From: Silene latifolia
Lineage: Eukaryota > Streptophyta > Magnoliopsida > Caryophyllales > Caryophyllaceae
Direction: 5' to 3'
Length of the DNA: 64,000 nucleotides
NCBI RefSeq assembly: GCF_048544455.1
Contig: NC_133538.1
Location: 436,230,311 to 436,294,310, forward strand
Under the pieces are notes generated by a model that saw only the letters and a list, made by a program, of their open reading frames with translations, made no database searches and was not told the origin of the DNA. Position 1 is the stretch's first letter. Every line of letters starts with the position of its first letter. This document shows positions 10,154-24,051 of this stretch, one piece after another. The translations under genes were made by a program, and so were the position numbers.

Positions 10154-10652
10154 AAAATGTAATGGTGCATCTAGTGCTCTACAGAACAAGTCTAATGAGC
10201 ATGCAAATTCTTTTGCCGAGAAATATTCTCCTAGTGATACAGGGTCGCATAGCCTTCAGAAGAAGGAATCTGGGGAACGTGATGGAAATATCGGCTATGT
10301 TGTGAGTCAGCAGGTGAATGGAAATGGTATATGTTCTCATGACAACCGAAGTTGTGTTGATGGGAAGAAGAATACTATCGAGAGTAGCCGGGATGTGGGA
10401 AACGGAAAGAGCCATATCGAGAATGGGTATGTTGGCTCTGAGAAAGATCTGCACAAAGACAACACTCTGAAAGACAAGATTGTTGGAAAGATGCCTGTTA
10501 ATGGTGACGCCCATAGTGGTTTGAGTAATGGGCGAGTGAGTGTTTCTGGCACCAAGCGAAAGTTGGAAGACAAGGATACTTGCATTTTGCTCGCCAAAGA
10601 TGCTCATTCTCGGACTCAAGTTGAACATTTTAAGGAAGTGTATGTATCTTAA
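10154..10652 (+). pseudogene. Exon-like ORF of an unrecognised Ser/Asn/Gly-rich protein (fragment)
   Basis: One frame stays open from about 10154 to the TAA at 10650-10652. It has no convincing start, so it looks like an internal exon. The translation is polar and low in hydrophobic residues (…SPSDTGSHSLQKKESGE…, …NGRVSVSGTKRKLEDKD…) and ends CILLAKDAHSRTQVEHFKE-VYVS. Codon use and composition look like a real disordered nuclear protein segment with a KRK basic patch. I do not recognise the parent gene. Its position inside T1 fits a captured host exon. Confidence 0.4.
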
Positions 10653-11564
<912 letters not shown>

Positions 11565-11730
11565 TGGAGAGAAAACGTAATTTGGTATGCAGTTTTATGA
11601 TGTGCGTTTGATTTTAGTTTTTGCTGAGTTGATATCCGCCGTCCGTGTTATTAGACATCTAATAGCTGTGGGTGGTTCTCACAGTTCTCATTATATTAGT
11701 GGTTCTCACAGTTCTCATTAGATTTCATGC

Positions 11731-11948
11731 CCGAGCATTGTCCGGGTAATATCTTAACAGGGTTTCAAAGTAATTATTAGGACGGTAACCTTTGCATAAA
11801 AAACTTAGAATATAATAGGCATATATAGAGAATTATTCGAGTATGATTGTTTTCAAGTAGTGCCAAATCCCAAAGTAATTACTAGGACGGTAACCTTAAC
11901 GTAAAAAACTTGGCGTTACTTCCTTTGTTTTATATATATATATATATA
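11731..11948. repeat. Intergenic sequence with a 43-bp direct duplication
   Basis: The segment starting CAAAGTAATTATTAGGACGG (about 11769-11808) recurs with few changes at about 11875-11913. Nothing else is recognised. A short (TA)n(GA)n tract closes the stretch at 11932-11960. Confidence 0.7.
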
Positions 11949-12019
11949 GAGAGAGAGAGGTGGGATCCGGTGAGAACGACCATTCAGTGAGAACGGTGAG
12001 AACACACTAGATACATTAG

Positions 12020-12479
12020 AATATATATAAAAGGTGCACTTTTTTTTTTACCGAATCTCATATACACTTTTAACTAAAGTAGGTACACTTTTTACCAAAA
12101 TTCTATATACGCATTTTATGAATGTAAATACACTTTTTTTTTTTTTTTTTTTTACCAATTCTCATATACACTTTTAACTAAAGTAGGTACACTTTTTACC
12201 AAAATTCTATATACGCATTTGAAGAATGTAGATACACTTTTTTTTTTTACCAAATCTTATATACACTTTAGACACTCCTAGGTATGCTTTTTTCAAGAAT
12301 TCTAGATACACTTTATAACAATACAGATACATTTTTTATCCTTTTTTTTTTTACAGCTACTAGATACATAAAAATACATGTCAGATACGCTTTTTTTTTT
12401 ACCAAATCGTAGATACACTTTAGACACTCCTAGGTACGCTTGTTTCAAGAATTCTAGATACACTTTATAACAATACATA
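12020..12479. repeat. T-rich tandem array, ~100-bp unit
   Basis: Each unit has a T-run, ACCAAATCTCATATACACTT, TTAACTAAAGTAGGTACACT, TTTTACCAAAATTCTATATA, CGCATTTGAAGAATGTA and TACACTTT. The same unit in reverse orientation makes up 32040-32815 and 41546-42170. The array continues at 14878-15146 after the solo LTR. Confidence 0.9.
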
Positions 12480-14872
12480 TGTGGACATGGGCCCACGGGG
12501 GCGCTTGGGAAACAAGTGTTTGCATTTGTGGAGTCGCCACCAATTTATTGTGGAAAATTGGAAACCGTTCGAATACCTCGTGCCATGTCAAGACACAAAG
12601 TAGTGACATGAACACCAAGAACTCGTTAGCCTTAACATTCTATTTCCAGAATGACTCTCGTGGATGACAATGAACACGGATGTTCACAGAGATCTGGAGT
12701 AAGGGGTGAGGGTACGTCTTAGTAAGCTCTTTTGATCGAACACCTAATTCCGGCCGCCTCGATAGCGGCCTCTACTAATGATTAGGGAAATTGTCTATAC
12801 TTGATGTATTGTCGATTATATGCATGCAATGCAACATCCATAGATTAATCCTAACATGGGAGAATTAGACTAAGTTGGTTAACACGTAATTTAGCATACA
12901 ATTAATGTCAAAGTCGGGATTTAAGTTCAATTACATGTGAAGGCATACAAGGAAATATAATAAAGAAAATTACAATAATAATATAATAAAGAAAATTACA
13001 ATAATTACATTGGGTTAATTGATTTATGTCGAAAATACTTCTAAAACGGATAACTTGAGAAAAGAAGTAAATAAACAAATTAACGAACATGAATTAGGGT
13101 GATAATACGATTAGTAGTTAATTAATACATAAGCTAAAACTAGGTCAAAGCAAAATGGGTTTCAGAGACAGAAATCAACCAGGAACAGGCGCAGCAGAGC
13201 TGCGCCCTCTGGAAGAGGCGCAGCAGTTGCTGCGTCTGTTCCTTGGCTCAGTTCTGGCTGTGAAGCCGGAATTGCAAATCGTTAATGTTCATTGGTGATT
13301 TTAAGGCTTGATTATGCTATTTGACTCAGATGAAAGTGATTAGCAGATTATTTACATGTGAATAAGGGTCATGAAAACAATAAACATGGACAAAACTAAT
13401 TAGAACGAACTAATTACAAGATTTAATGGATTAGTTAACAAATTAATGAATTAACTAATTAATTAGGTTAAACAGGTTATTAATGACAAATTAATGATGG
13501 ATATGATGAACAAAAGGTGGGAAATATATCAAAGAGGAATTCCAGAGACTCAATATGGATGAATCGAACCTCTAAAACCCGAATTTGACTTTAATGACGA
13601 AAACCCGCAAATATTAATTATAAGGGATTTAAGCCGGGAATTTATGATGGATTAAATATTAATAACGATGAATATATTACATGTTAGAATTATTATGCTT
13701 AAATCGTCATATGAACAATGAACAATTGAAGAAAGAAATAAAACAATCGAATCATCAAAGGACGAAGGAAGAAGAAAGGAAGCAGGAACTGCAGCAGCCT
13801 CACGAAGAGGCGTAGCAGGTGCTGCGTCCCTTCGAAGAGGCGCAGCAGTTGCTGCGTCCTTTCTCGACGGTCATCTTCTGGTAATTCGTAAAAAAGGATT
13901 TAAAGCATGGTTTTATAAATCGGTTTTGGAAATACTTTCGACATAAACCTTACATTATAATTACAATAAATAAATAACAATAATAAAATAGGGATTATAC
14001 ACCCTCAGACTTACATGTTTGACAAAACGAGATGAACTAAGTATACGTTTAGTGATGCTCGACTCGAATGTAGACGAAAGTGCCCTCGTAAGAGGAAATT
14101 AAACAGATTGATTAAGTAGATTATTGTGGAGTTGGTCAAATTGGTCAGTCATGCAAAATGAGGCTGGTACTCAGAAGGATCCGAGCTTACGTGGTCGAAA
14201 GTTCAAGCACGTAGACGCCAAAAAGTAAGAACGTGGTCTAGAATGCAAAGGGAGAAGAGAAGGGCGGACACTCGCGTGAGAAATATGAGAGACCGAAGGT
14301 CTCTATTTATACTAATCACACGGAGGAAGTAGGGTTTTCGGAGAAACTTTGGAAGTGAATCTCGAAAAGATGTGAAAAGATACGAAAAAATACGCAGAAA
14401 AGGACTTGGAAAGAGGCGCAGCAAGCACTGCGTCTCTTGGAAGAGACGCAGCACCTGCTGCGTCCTTTCCCAAGTGGTTTCCCCCTGCGGAAGAAAGATT
14501 TCCGTGTTTTGGTTATGGAATAACGGATTTATCTTGTTTTCCTTAATATTTTGTGTGAATATTACGGGAAATTGTTTGCCAAAGATTAAAAGATTTATAA
14601 AATATGGAATAGAAGTATCCGGAACATTCCAGAACATTCTAACTTGGTTTCAGAAAATGAAGACGGTTTTATGACCCGGACTCCAAATGTACTCTAATTA
14701 CTGCCAAAACGACCGTATCGGCACGTAGATGACAATTAAGAGGTAGACACAAGTGTTTGAGCGATCAATTGACGATAAACTTACGAACTATCACAAATCG
14801 TTCCGCGTACTAAACATGCGGCCCAATCATCACTGGGTGGTTTGCGGGAGGTGCAGAAATGAAGTATCTACA
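12480..14872 (-). mobile_element. Solo LTR of a Tat/Ogre-like Ty3/gypsy element (2393 bp), target duplication ACATA
   Basis: ACATA at 12475-12479 and 14873-14877 flank a unit with TGTGGACATG…GTATCTACA ends. Joining the flanks restores the surrounding array. On the minus strand it starts TGTAGATACTTCATTTCTGC, and near its far end has TGGCGACTCCAC, resembling the tRNA-Arg primer site of Tat/Ogre elements. So the unit may be an LTR plus a little leader rather than a pure solo LTR. No coding region is supported. It carries GCAGCAnnTGCTGC palindromes at 13189-13240, 13790-13860 and 14412-14465. Confidence 0.7.
13187..14466. repeat. GACGCAGCAnnTGCTGCGTC palindromes (three pairs)
   Basis: Pairs of 14-20-bp interrupted palindromes lie at about 13189-13240, 13808-13860 and 14414-14466, each copy preceded by GAAGAG. 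The best is GACGCAGCA-CC-TGCTGCGTC near 14445-14464. The centre is a variable dinucleotide. Confidence 0.8.
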
Positions 14873-14877
14873 ACATA

Positions 14878-15163
14878 TATATTTTTTTCCCTTTTTTTAC
14901 AGCTACTAGATACATTAAAATACATGTCAGATACGCCTTTTTTTTTGGTAAATCCAGATACACTTTACAATATTATACATTTATACTTACGTTATTTACA
15001 TAAATTCTATACGCACTTTATGACGATGCAGATACAATTTTTTTCCATAGTAGATACACTTTTTTTTTTACCAAATCTTGTACACACTTTAGACACTCCT
15101 AGTTACGCTTTTTTTTCAAAAATTCTAGATACACTTTATAAAGGGCATTTGCACCCTACTATA
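14878..15163. repeat. T-rich tandem array, continuation
   Basis: The same units as 12020-12479, resuming after the ACATA duplication and interrupted again at 15164 by the copia element. Confidence 0.85.
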
Positions 15164-16457
15164 TGTTGGAAATCATATTTTAAATATCACATATTTTAAT
15201 TTAAAGTTTTAGTCATAAAAACTTAAGGATCTTATGCATGCAAAACATATAAATAAGTGTAGAGGAAAACCGGTTCCTTACATTGAATATTTCGGTTTAT
15301 GGGCACAAGTAAGGTCTCCTACCTTCACTTGTTCTTGAGCTATGATGAGTAATAGGATGATCCTCCAAAGACTTCAAGTGTAGAAGCCACTCCTCTTGAT
15401 TGCACCCAAGATTATCCCTTATCTCTACTAAATAATATGTGCTAGATATTTGATTAGTAGTTTACCTTAAAATTGATTACTAATACTCATATATTACACT
15501 AATAATATTAGTAATTTGATTTGAACAATTTGATCATGATTTCTCTAATTTTGGAGAAAAATGAACAAAGTATGAGAGAGTTTGCATGTGTGTTGAATGG
15601 TTGAGTGTATATCTCAAATATGAGAGAACAAAACTCTCTTAAAGAGAGTATAAGCCACCGGTTTTGGTGAGGAGGAGGACCAATATATGGTCCTTCACTT
15701 TTCCTTTTGTTCTTATCTATACCTTAGGCTTGTAAGGCTAGGTGTAGATTAGGTATCATTAGCTTATTTTATCTCAATAAATAATTCACCCACTAACACC
15801 CATTACTCTCATTATTTCGGTCCATTTATATAAAATGGACTACCATTTTATTTTGTCAATTTGTCAATTATCACACAATATGTCACATGTAGTATATTAC
15901 ATGTTATTAATTAATTTAATGCATATTTATCACATAAATATCATTTTATAAATTAATTAAATTACATACAAAATTGACTAGTGATACTTGATCACATAAA
16001 TAAAATGGATCATATAATTATAATTCACAACATCTTGTAATTTTATTTAACCATTCATTCTTATCTCTATTGTTTCTCAAACAATAAATAATTTTGGTAA
16101 TAAAGAATTTTATTACTAAAATAAATCTTATTTAATCCCATTACAATAAGATATCAATATTCTCTCTCACAAATTGAATTGTTCAATTTTAAGGAATTGA
16201 GTAACTTGTATCGTCATACAATTAATCAACTTTACAAAATAGGGCATCATCTTTTAGGTGTGACCTTAAGGGATGAACTGACCACCACCGTCCCACGACA
16301 GTAACGTTAAACTCTAGCAAGCCAATCGTTACCGATTAATGTTGATCAGTTGACTATAAAATGAATCATCCCTTACGTATTCTTAAAAATGAGATTTAAA
16401 CATGTGATCATCACGATCGACAATTGTGATCGCATTATTTTCGGGGACACTCCAACA
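15164..16457 (-). mobile_element. 3' LTR of the copia element
   Basis: Ends TGTTGGAAATC…GACACTCCAACA on the plus strand. Near-identical to 24052-25343. On the plus strand it is followed at once by ATCTCCCACTTG, the complement of the AAGTGGGAGAT polypurine tract. Confidence 0.95.
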
Positions 16458-16469
16458 ATCTCCCACTTG
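16458..16469 (-). other. Polypurine tract of the copia element
   Basis: Minus-strand CAAGTGGGAGAT abuts the LTR start TGTTGGAGTG, the usual plus-strand primer arrangement in plant copia elements. Confidence 0.8.
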
Positions 16470-17325
16470 TCCTCGACAAGTGTGCGTCACCAATTCTCTT
16501 GTCCTATTACTATCTCCCACTTAATGCAAGGTGTCTTTCAGGTCGTACTTACAAGTGATCACATCGAGAGTGGTTTCCTCGATCTGGAGAATAACTGATT
16601 GACCGGAATCATCTACCATAGACACCTTCCGAGAGTGGCCACGCATTTCCAGTTAATTACTCCTCGAGTGGCCCTGAGATATTGTTTTAACCCTGACAAG
16701 GGGGTGGACAATTCCTATCGCACTATTCCCTTCGACTAGCCACAGCCATCATAACCCAAAATATGCCCATTTGACCCCATTTACAAAGGTCGTAGTAACA
16801 TAAATCAAAGTTAATCTGAAACCGTGCCACCTTAGGCGAACAGTCTTTAGTCAAAAGAATCGACTCATTAGAATACTATAGTAGCTCTCGCCACGACCAG
16901 GCTTTATAAATTTGTCAGAACTCTATAAGCGGTCACTGCCCGACAGAGTGTTCCTAACAGTCTGCCTATGTGATCGACTAGTCATCTCACATGACTCTAT
17001 GGCACTTGAACTTGCCATCAATCGCATCACACTCTAGTCACTTCGAGACGTCACCTCATACAAGTGACTATGGGCAAATACCATGTTAATCCGAGTTCAC
17101 TTTAACGGGGTTCAATATTGTCTCTACACCCCGTTTGGATGTAACAAAGTATAAAAGGAGTTTTATAAAAACTCGAACGACAAATGTGATTATCACATAT
17201 GAATAGTCAATACATGATTACTACTTCATATTCTTATAATCCAATTTGATTATGTATGTAGTTTTTCATCTCAATCCAATTGAAATGACATGACTCATCA
17301 TGTTAAGCCTATGAAAAGGCTTTGG
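16470..17325 (-). other. 3' untranslated part of the copia element
   Basis: No coding region. It lies between the RNase H remnant and the polypurine tract. Confidence 0.5.
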
Positions 17326-20300
17326 TTAGTAGGTTTTATCAACTTCTTGTACCTTACTTAACCTTACTACATACTCGTTTTCCCTTGTAATGTATACATT
17401 TGCATTACAAAACTTTCTGAGTACGTGTCTAGATCCAATATAGACATAGGTTCTCTGCCTTAGAATAGTTCCCACTGTTTTCACAGTGTGCGGGATCCAT
17501 CCTCTTGCACATCTCATGAATGCAAGTGTACTCAATTTCCGTTGTAAGCATCTATTATTATTCTTTATTGCCTAGAACAATTCTAGCAAATCCACTTCTT
17601 AAATAACATAGCCACAATGGTTCCTTAACCATCTTTAGGTGTTTCGAATACGGTTTTTGTCCGAAACCTTATACAATCTCAACAGTCATTAGTGTAAGCC
17701 CTAACACAAATTTGTGAATTGCAAAAACACTTAACTTTGCATCTTGAATGATTCCTCAAGCACTTAAGAATAATCAATATGGCTATTTGGTAACTATTAC
17801 TTAAATTCGATTTGAAACAATTCATCATACTCAAAGTATATGAAGTGTTATACATCATTACTCATTTAATTGATCCGGCAGCGGAAGCAAATGGAATCAA
17901 TCAAATATGTTCAACTTGATTGAACTAGTCATGAATCTTATCAACATAAGACTTCTTATTTGACGCTAATATCATGTGGATTTATCTCCATAAATCTGGA
18001 TATTATAGATGTATTATATATCTCCAAGTCTTAAATCATTCCTAATGATCAATATGTCATCCACATATTAGACTAATATATATCTCCAAGTCTTAAATCA
18101 TTCTCAATGATCAATATGTCATCCACATATTAGACTAATTAAAATTACCGTAACTCCCACTAACTTTATGTATAAACACAACTTCTCGACCTATCCAGAA
18201 AAGTTTTATAACATGATCAAAACATTGATTCCAACTCATTGATGTCCTACTTAAGACCCTCTCTTAAGTTTTACATTATCTTAGGATGGCAAGAATCTAC
18301 AAAACTCAAGACATGTATTGAATACATTCCTTCTAATTGAAGAAGTGGGTTTTAGATTCACTCGTTATATGTATATCATCATACTGAAATACAATCCCTA
18401 AGAAGATCCAAATAGACTTAAGCATTTCAACTAGTGCAAAACCCTTTGCCACCAATCAAGCTTTGATATCTAACAATTCACTTGGAATTTATTTCGGATT
18501 TTCATGGCTCTAAGCCTTGTATTGAGTTGTGACTTAAACACTCTTATGTAAGTCATATATTCATTACTTTCCATAAGTAACTTGAATCAAACAATTTTTT
18601 TGTAAGTTGCAAGCTCTTTACTTTCTAAAAGTAACACGAATTCATCATCTTCAACAAGTGATGAGTTCAACCTTCTAGGTTTCGAAGAAACAACGTCATG
18701 TAGCCAAGAAAATACAGTTTCTTGCGACATATAATTTTTGACACAATTATTTTGTGGCTCTTGAAAATTTTCTCCCACTCTGTCTTCTAGAAATAAACTT
18801 GTATTCTAGAAAGACAGTTTCACGAGCCACAAACCCATTGTACTCGTGATTATTATAAGGGAAAAATGAGCATTTGTTTCTTGTGAAAAACTTACAAGCA
18901 TGGTACCCTACCATTTCATATCTCATATGAATCATTTTAGATTTAGTGGAAAAATAATTTAGACAAAATGATAAAACCCCAAAAGGATCAAGTAACTCAA
19001 AGTAACTTGATTGAAGTCCAAACCATATCGAATAGCATTTGATTTTTTTATCCAACCACACATTATCCCATGATGCGTGCTAAGAGAGATTAATTTGTGA
19101 TACTATATCACATTTTCTTTGGCTTATATCAAAGTCTTCACTTTGATAATCCCATCACGACTAAATTGAGATTCTTTAAACTCTTTGAACTTCTTCAAAG
19201 ATTTCTCTATTTACCTTATTAAGTGAACACATTAGCGTCAACTTAAATCGTTGGTAAAAGAAAATGATCAACCTATTTTGGATCAATGATTTACAACCTC
19301 GATCTCCTTTTCAACCAAAAGGCACAAGACATCTTGCTTTGAATACAAGATACGCATATACCATAAGATTAACAATCTAAGGGTTTCAAGAGTACTCGAT
19401 AACTCTTTGCGTTCATCATTCCAGAATTTAAGGTTTAATCTTGGGATACCAATTTGAGTCTTGCATCATCTACATGATGTATCATTCTAGTTTAGTTTAG
19501 AATATATTCACCTTGATAATGGGCTAGCCATACATCAAATTGTGGTGTATAGGGTCACAAAAGTGAAACCTCTTTTGTATCTTAACAAGATTATATTCTT
19601 ATTCAAAGTTTATGCACTTAATAGTCATAATTAAGTACAACTTTAAACCCAAAACTAGATTGAGTACACAATGACTCTATCTCTCAACATCATTTGTTGC
19701 TAGTCGTCATATTCTAATCATCCTATGTATCAAATAAAATGATGAAAACCACCACCGGTTTCTAATATTGACGGAGTAGTACTAGCAAAATTTATGTCAA
19801 TCAAATAAACATTTAAAGAAGAAGGTCCCATTAGATGTCCCACAACTAACTTGTTGATTCTTCAATAATTTGGGGTAGTTTCTATTCTAGCGTCTAACAA
19901 TTAAGACAATGGAAACTTTATTGGTGGGATTGATAGGTTTAGTATCATTATTCTCAATAACTTAACTTTTACCATTACCATGTATCAATCCCATTCTAAT
20001 TTTACTTCTTAGAACCTCGTCCTTTTCTTAACGGTTTAAGAGAATGCTCCCACTCATTTCAATGAGTCTTTGCTAAGCAAAATTGAAATTCATGAAGACT
20101 ACTCTTCAATTTATTCGTTTAGTCTTAAAACTTTTATTGAAGTGGTTGCGGTATTTTGGTCAATTACGATTTCTAACAAATCTAGTCACCAAAATGATTT
20201 AACGTACTTAACTCAATTAAGCACATGAGAAACAATTCATTGTAAGTAGATATGTTAGTTAAGAATCAAAAACCCTTTTGATCACGAATAACTTTTATCT

Positions 20301-20900
20301 ATACTCTTCATAAGAGATCCTTCCATTGGATAACACGAGGTTTTAGAAGAAAATTCATATTTGTCTTTAGTTACGATGTTTTAATGGAGATTTGAAATAA
20401 AATCGAAATGATATCGTATAAATTGAGGTAAAGAAATAGAACAATATGATTACGGAATATAGAAAACAAAACATTTATCGTTATAATAATACTTGTAAAT
20501 AATTTAACAAGTAAATCATTTACATAGTGACCTCTACCCAACTATGATAAATGATTCCAAGATCCAAATTCATATTAACTTGGGAACGGTGTAGCCGATT
20601 CATCCCTTTTCAATATAACTCGGTGGATTAACTCTTTAATCGATTTTACTTTTAGAACTCTTGGTCGATAAAATTACATTAATATTTATCTTTAGCCCAA
20701 AACACATCCGTCTATGGCCGAGAATACTTTTGTTGAGTTTAACCCAAATTTCGAATAAATGTGTCCATGATCCAAATCCACATTAACTTGGGCACGGTGT
20801 AGCCGATTCTTTCCTTATCAACATGAATTCGGTGGATAGACATTTATCACCCACTTCCCCTACGTAACAAGGTTTGTACCCCGGTGTGGCCGAGCGCACT
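17326..20900 (-). pseudogene. Remnant of the copia gag-pol polyprotein
   Basis: No long frame survives. Recognisable minus-strand pieces are YNGFVARETVFLEYKFISRR near 18790-18850 (the integrase-to-RT linker motif of plant copia: VARNAVFLEKEFISRR-like), SLVEDDEFVLLLESKELATYKKIV near 18590-18665 (the start of the RT region), and TTEIEYTCIHEM followed by SRHVLRKF near 17370-17560 (RNase H C-terminus). Their order fits a polyprotein read right to left. The 5' limit is not determined. 19.1-20.9 kb holds only scattered frames. Confidence 0.6.
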
Positions 20901-21245
20901 CCCTCACGAAATAGGTTTTCATGGTTTCTACTTTTTGGTAAGGCTAAGTCTCAATTGTTTATTTTAGCGAGAGGTCATGTCAATTTATTATCTATCACGT
21001 TTTAAGTGAACTAAAGCGGTGAACTACGATAATTGTAATTGACACGGTCGATAAACTCGATTTAAAATGCATGTTTAGTTATGGCGATTTAGCGATGCAT
21101 GCAACATATAAATAAAATGCAAAGCATAAAAATAAAATCCTAGTATGGCCTTCCTAAAATAGTTAATCTAATAAACTATTACAAATTCGGAAACCAACTC
21201 CTTTGGTCCCTTGAACTTCGGTCTTGGAACGCACTTCAAGGCAAC

Positions 21246-22673
21246 TGTTGCGTATATTTTATATAAGGTTTTTACCTCATTTTTACACGCATTTCTGTAC
21301 TATTTACGTGGCATCTAGCTACAAATACCCCCGAATATTCTACTTTGGTTCGTTTTATGTAAATTGCAGGAATAAATCAAAGAGGAGATAAATCGTGCCT
21401 AAACTCGTCCCATTCGCATGCATTTATGGAGAACAAGGAGCCGGAGCTTGGAATCTATCACTTTGAAGACGCGTGAGCTGGTTTCGGAAGGTGTCTAGTG
21501 CCTAAACGTGCCAAAATAGCTCGATCGACTACTTTTCTAGTCGATCGAATGCTTTATATACTGAAGGATACTCGATCGAGCAGTTCCAGTATACAATCGA
21601 GAAGACAATATACGGAGTTACTTGATTGAGTGGTTTATTTCCACTCGATTGAGGGGTTTGTCGCTTAGTTGCTCGATCGAGTGGTTTATTTCCACTCGAT
21701 CGAGTGGTTTGGCCTGTAATAGAGTTTTTCCGCCTAATCTTGTATGGGCTTTTGTAATCAAGTTTAGGATAAGGTTTAGAGGAGGATTTTCGGATACTAC
21801 AAAATACAGTAGACTGCGTAACTCTTCCTCATCCTATTCACTACTACTTGATCGACTTCTACTGCTTATTCATCTTTTACCTTTCTTCTATACTTTGCTA
21901 CTCAGATTCGGATTTGTAATTGGTATTATTTCTCCTTTTATCTCTTAATCGTATTTATCATTTTATTTCTATCTTCTTCTCACTGCTTCCATTATTGTTT
22001 TATTTAATCTTTCATTCTTATTATTATTATTATTATGTTTAATTCTTGTTATCTACATATTATTGTTGTTAACTCGGTAGTAACGTGTAGCTAATTCCCT
22101 TTTGCTAAGGCTAGGGGATCCATGATTATGAAGGGATAGCGATTGAATTATTAGGTTAATGCTTGTGTAGTCCTTGTTGTTAATCGCTGCACTTATTTGT
22201 ATCTGTCTAATTGAGTCGACGCAATTAGGCATTTAAACCATAGTAAGCCTTGACCTGGACCGGAAGGTTGGAAAGGGTGAGACTCGTAGCGAACATTAGG
22301 GCACTATAGTGAGGGTGGAAGCTAAGCTATTTGTGCTTTAGGGCGAATTGAGACCGGAAGGAGATATTCACTGCTCCTCGGACCATACTTGCATTGACCT
22401 GAGACCTAGATTACTTGACCGAATGATCATGGTGAACCGTCTGTCTTAGATGCTTTCTTTATCTGCTTAATCCTTTTTCTCTAGTTTTTTTTCTCTTTCT
22501 CATTCTCATTAGTTTAGAACAACAACCCATTTAAAACCCCCAATTTGGTTACCGTGACGAACTTAGACAAAGCTGACATTTTCCCATCTCCCTGTGGAGA
22601 TCGACCCGACTTCCCTAGCTATATTAGTTAGAGCCAGTTGGTTATTTTTTATAGGTATACGACTGCCCTGTCA
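21246..22673 (+). mobile_element. Solo LTR of a Ty3/gypsy element (1428 bp), target duplication GCAAC
   Basis: GCAAC at 21241-21245 and 22674-22678 flanks TGTTGCGTATATT…GACTGCCCTGTCA. The 3' part (CTCCCTGTGGAGATCGACCC near 22590) resembles the end of plant gypsy LTRs. No internal region is present, so it is a solo LTR formed by recombination, inside the copia element and therefore younger than it. It carries a CTCGATCGAG palindrome cluster at 21520-21710. The ORF at 21622-21948 runs through that repeat and is not credible as a gene. Confidence 0.75.
21520..21710. repeat. CTCGATCGAG palindrome cluster in the gypsy solo LTR
   Basis: Copies include GCTCGATCGACTAC, ACTCGATCGAGCAG, GCTCGATCGAGTGG and ACTCGATCGAGTGG, plus variants with CGATTGAG. 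The chromovirus-type LTR at 33073 carries the same palindrome. Confidence 0.8.
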
Positions 22674-22678
22674 GCAAC

Positions 22679-24034
22679 ACTTTCTTTGATGGATCGCCTT
22701 CTCGAATGGCACCGTCTTCAAGGAACTCCGGAATAATTAAATTATAAAATGAATAACATAATTTCCTATTATACATTTGTAATTAAAAATAAATCTATTA
22801 AATTACAAAACGGTGATACGAGATCACAATAATTACAACTGAATCGATATTCCCATACATTTCGGGTAATACCAATTAAAACTAAAGCCATACTAAGTAA
22901 ATTACATAAAATTAAAATATGACAATCATAAATAAAATGCAGCATTATAATATGTATGAACATGTTAAATTTTATGCTAAATCGCCTTTTATGAGCCAAT
23001 ATCGTATATTTTATCGGTTTTTATGGATTTGCGTGATTTAACTTATTAAAATCACAATAATTACATAAATTCATATTTATGTACAAGTTAATTACCCTAA
23101 CCATCTTAGGACTCAAAACTTAGTCTCCCCTAACATTTTGACAATAATTAACCTTGATTTCTTAATATCGTTCATAAATGGACCCAAAATACAAAATTAT
23201 GCTATAAACTTCAAATTAAATTATAAAAATTTCAAATAATTTCGAAATTTGAAATTTAAACTCATGAACATTCTGGAAAAAATACCATGACATTCATAAT
23301 GTTCAAAACTTAGGTTAAAATTTTCGAAAATTTATCGAGAAAAACAATGTTGCGGTTTATCGGTTTTAACAAATATGACCATTAAAATATGAGAAAATTT
23401 ATTTTCATCAACTTTTCACTTTTAGATATGAAATATATGACAAAATGCAACATGTGACATTTTTCCTTTAGTCATGAAGTATGGCATTATTACTAATTAT
23501 AGTCACTATTTATGTGATTTTTCATCAAAAATTCATAAATCATGCAAAAAGACTTCATTATAGCCAAATATTTTACACACAACTTGTAAAATTGCATATG
23601 ACAGCATACTAAATTTCCATGACCAGATTCGAAATATAACTCATATTAACCTATTTACCCATTTAAATACAATTTTAACTTATAAAATTCATATTTCGAG
23701 CAAAACAACTTATTTTAACATGAAAATTTACAAGACATCAGTAGATAATATATGTGAAAACATATCCAAAAAACACTGAAAAATTCGAAGTTTAGCTATT
23801 TTTCGTCCAAAAATGACATTTTTCTCATAAAATCACATTTTAATGCCAATAATATATAAAATGAACAATAAAATCCATAAATAAACCAAAATATACTAAA
23901 AATCACTTAGGAGCAGAAACTATTAACATGTAAAATTATTTCATGATTTATCTTCATAAATCCTAAATAACAAGTTTTATATGTTAATTAAATTAATTCG
24001 GAAAAACTAACCCGATTTTGAATGCAACAACCGT
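22679..24034 (-). other. 5' leader region of the copia element
   Basis: Very AT-rich, with no coding region supported. It lies between the primer site and the (interrupted) polyprotein remnant. Confidence 0.5.
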
Positions 24035-24049
24035 GATGCTCTGATACCA
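24035..24049 (-). other. Primer-binding site of the copia element (initiator tRNA-Met)
   Basis: Minus-strand TGGTATCAGAGCATC directly follows the right LTR. It is the standard complement of the initiator tRNA-Met 3' end. Confidence 0.9.
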
Positions 24050-24051
24050 CT

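Noticed and set aside
10179-10628. 149-residue minus-strand ORF
   Set aside because: Antisense to the polar plus-strand exon-like ORF; no family resemblance.
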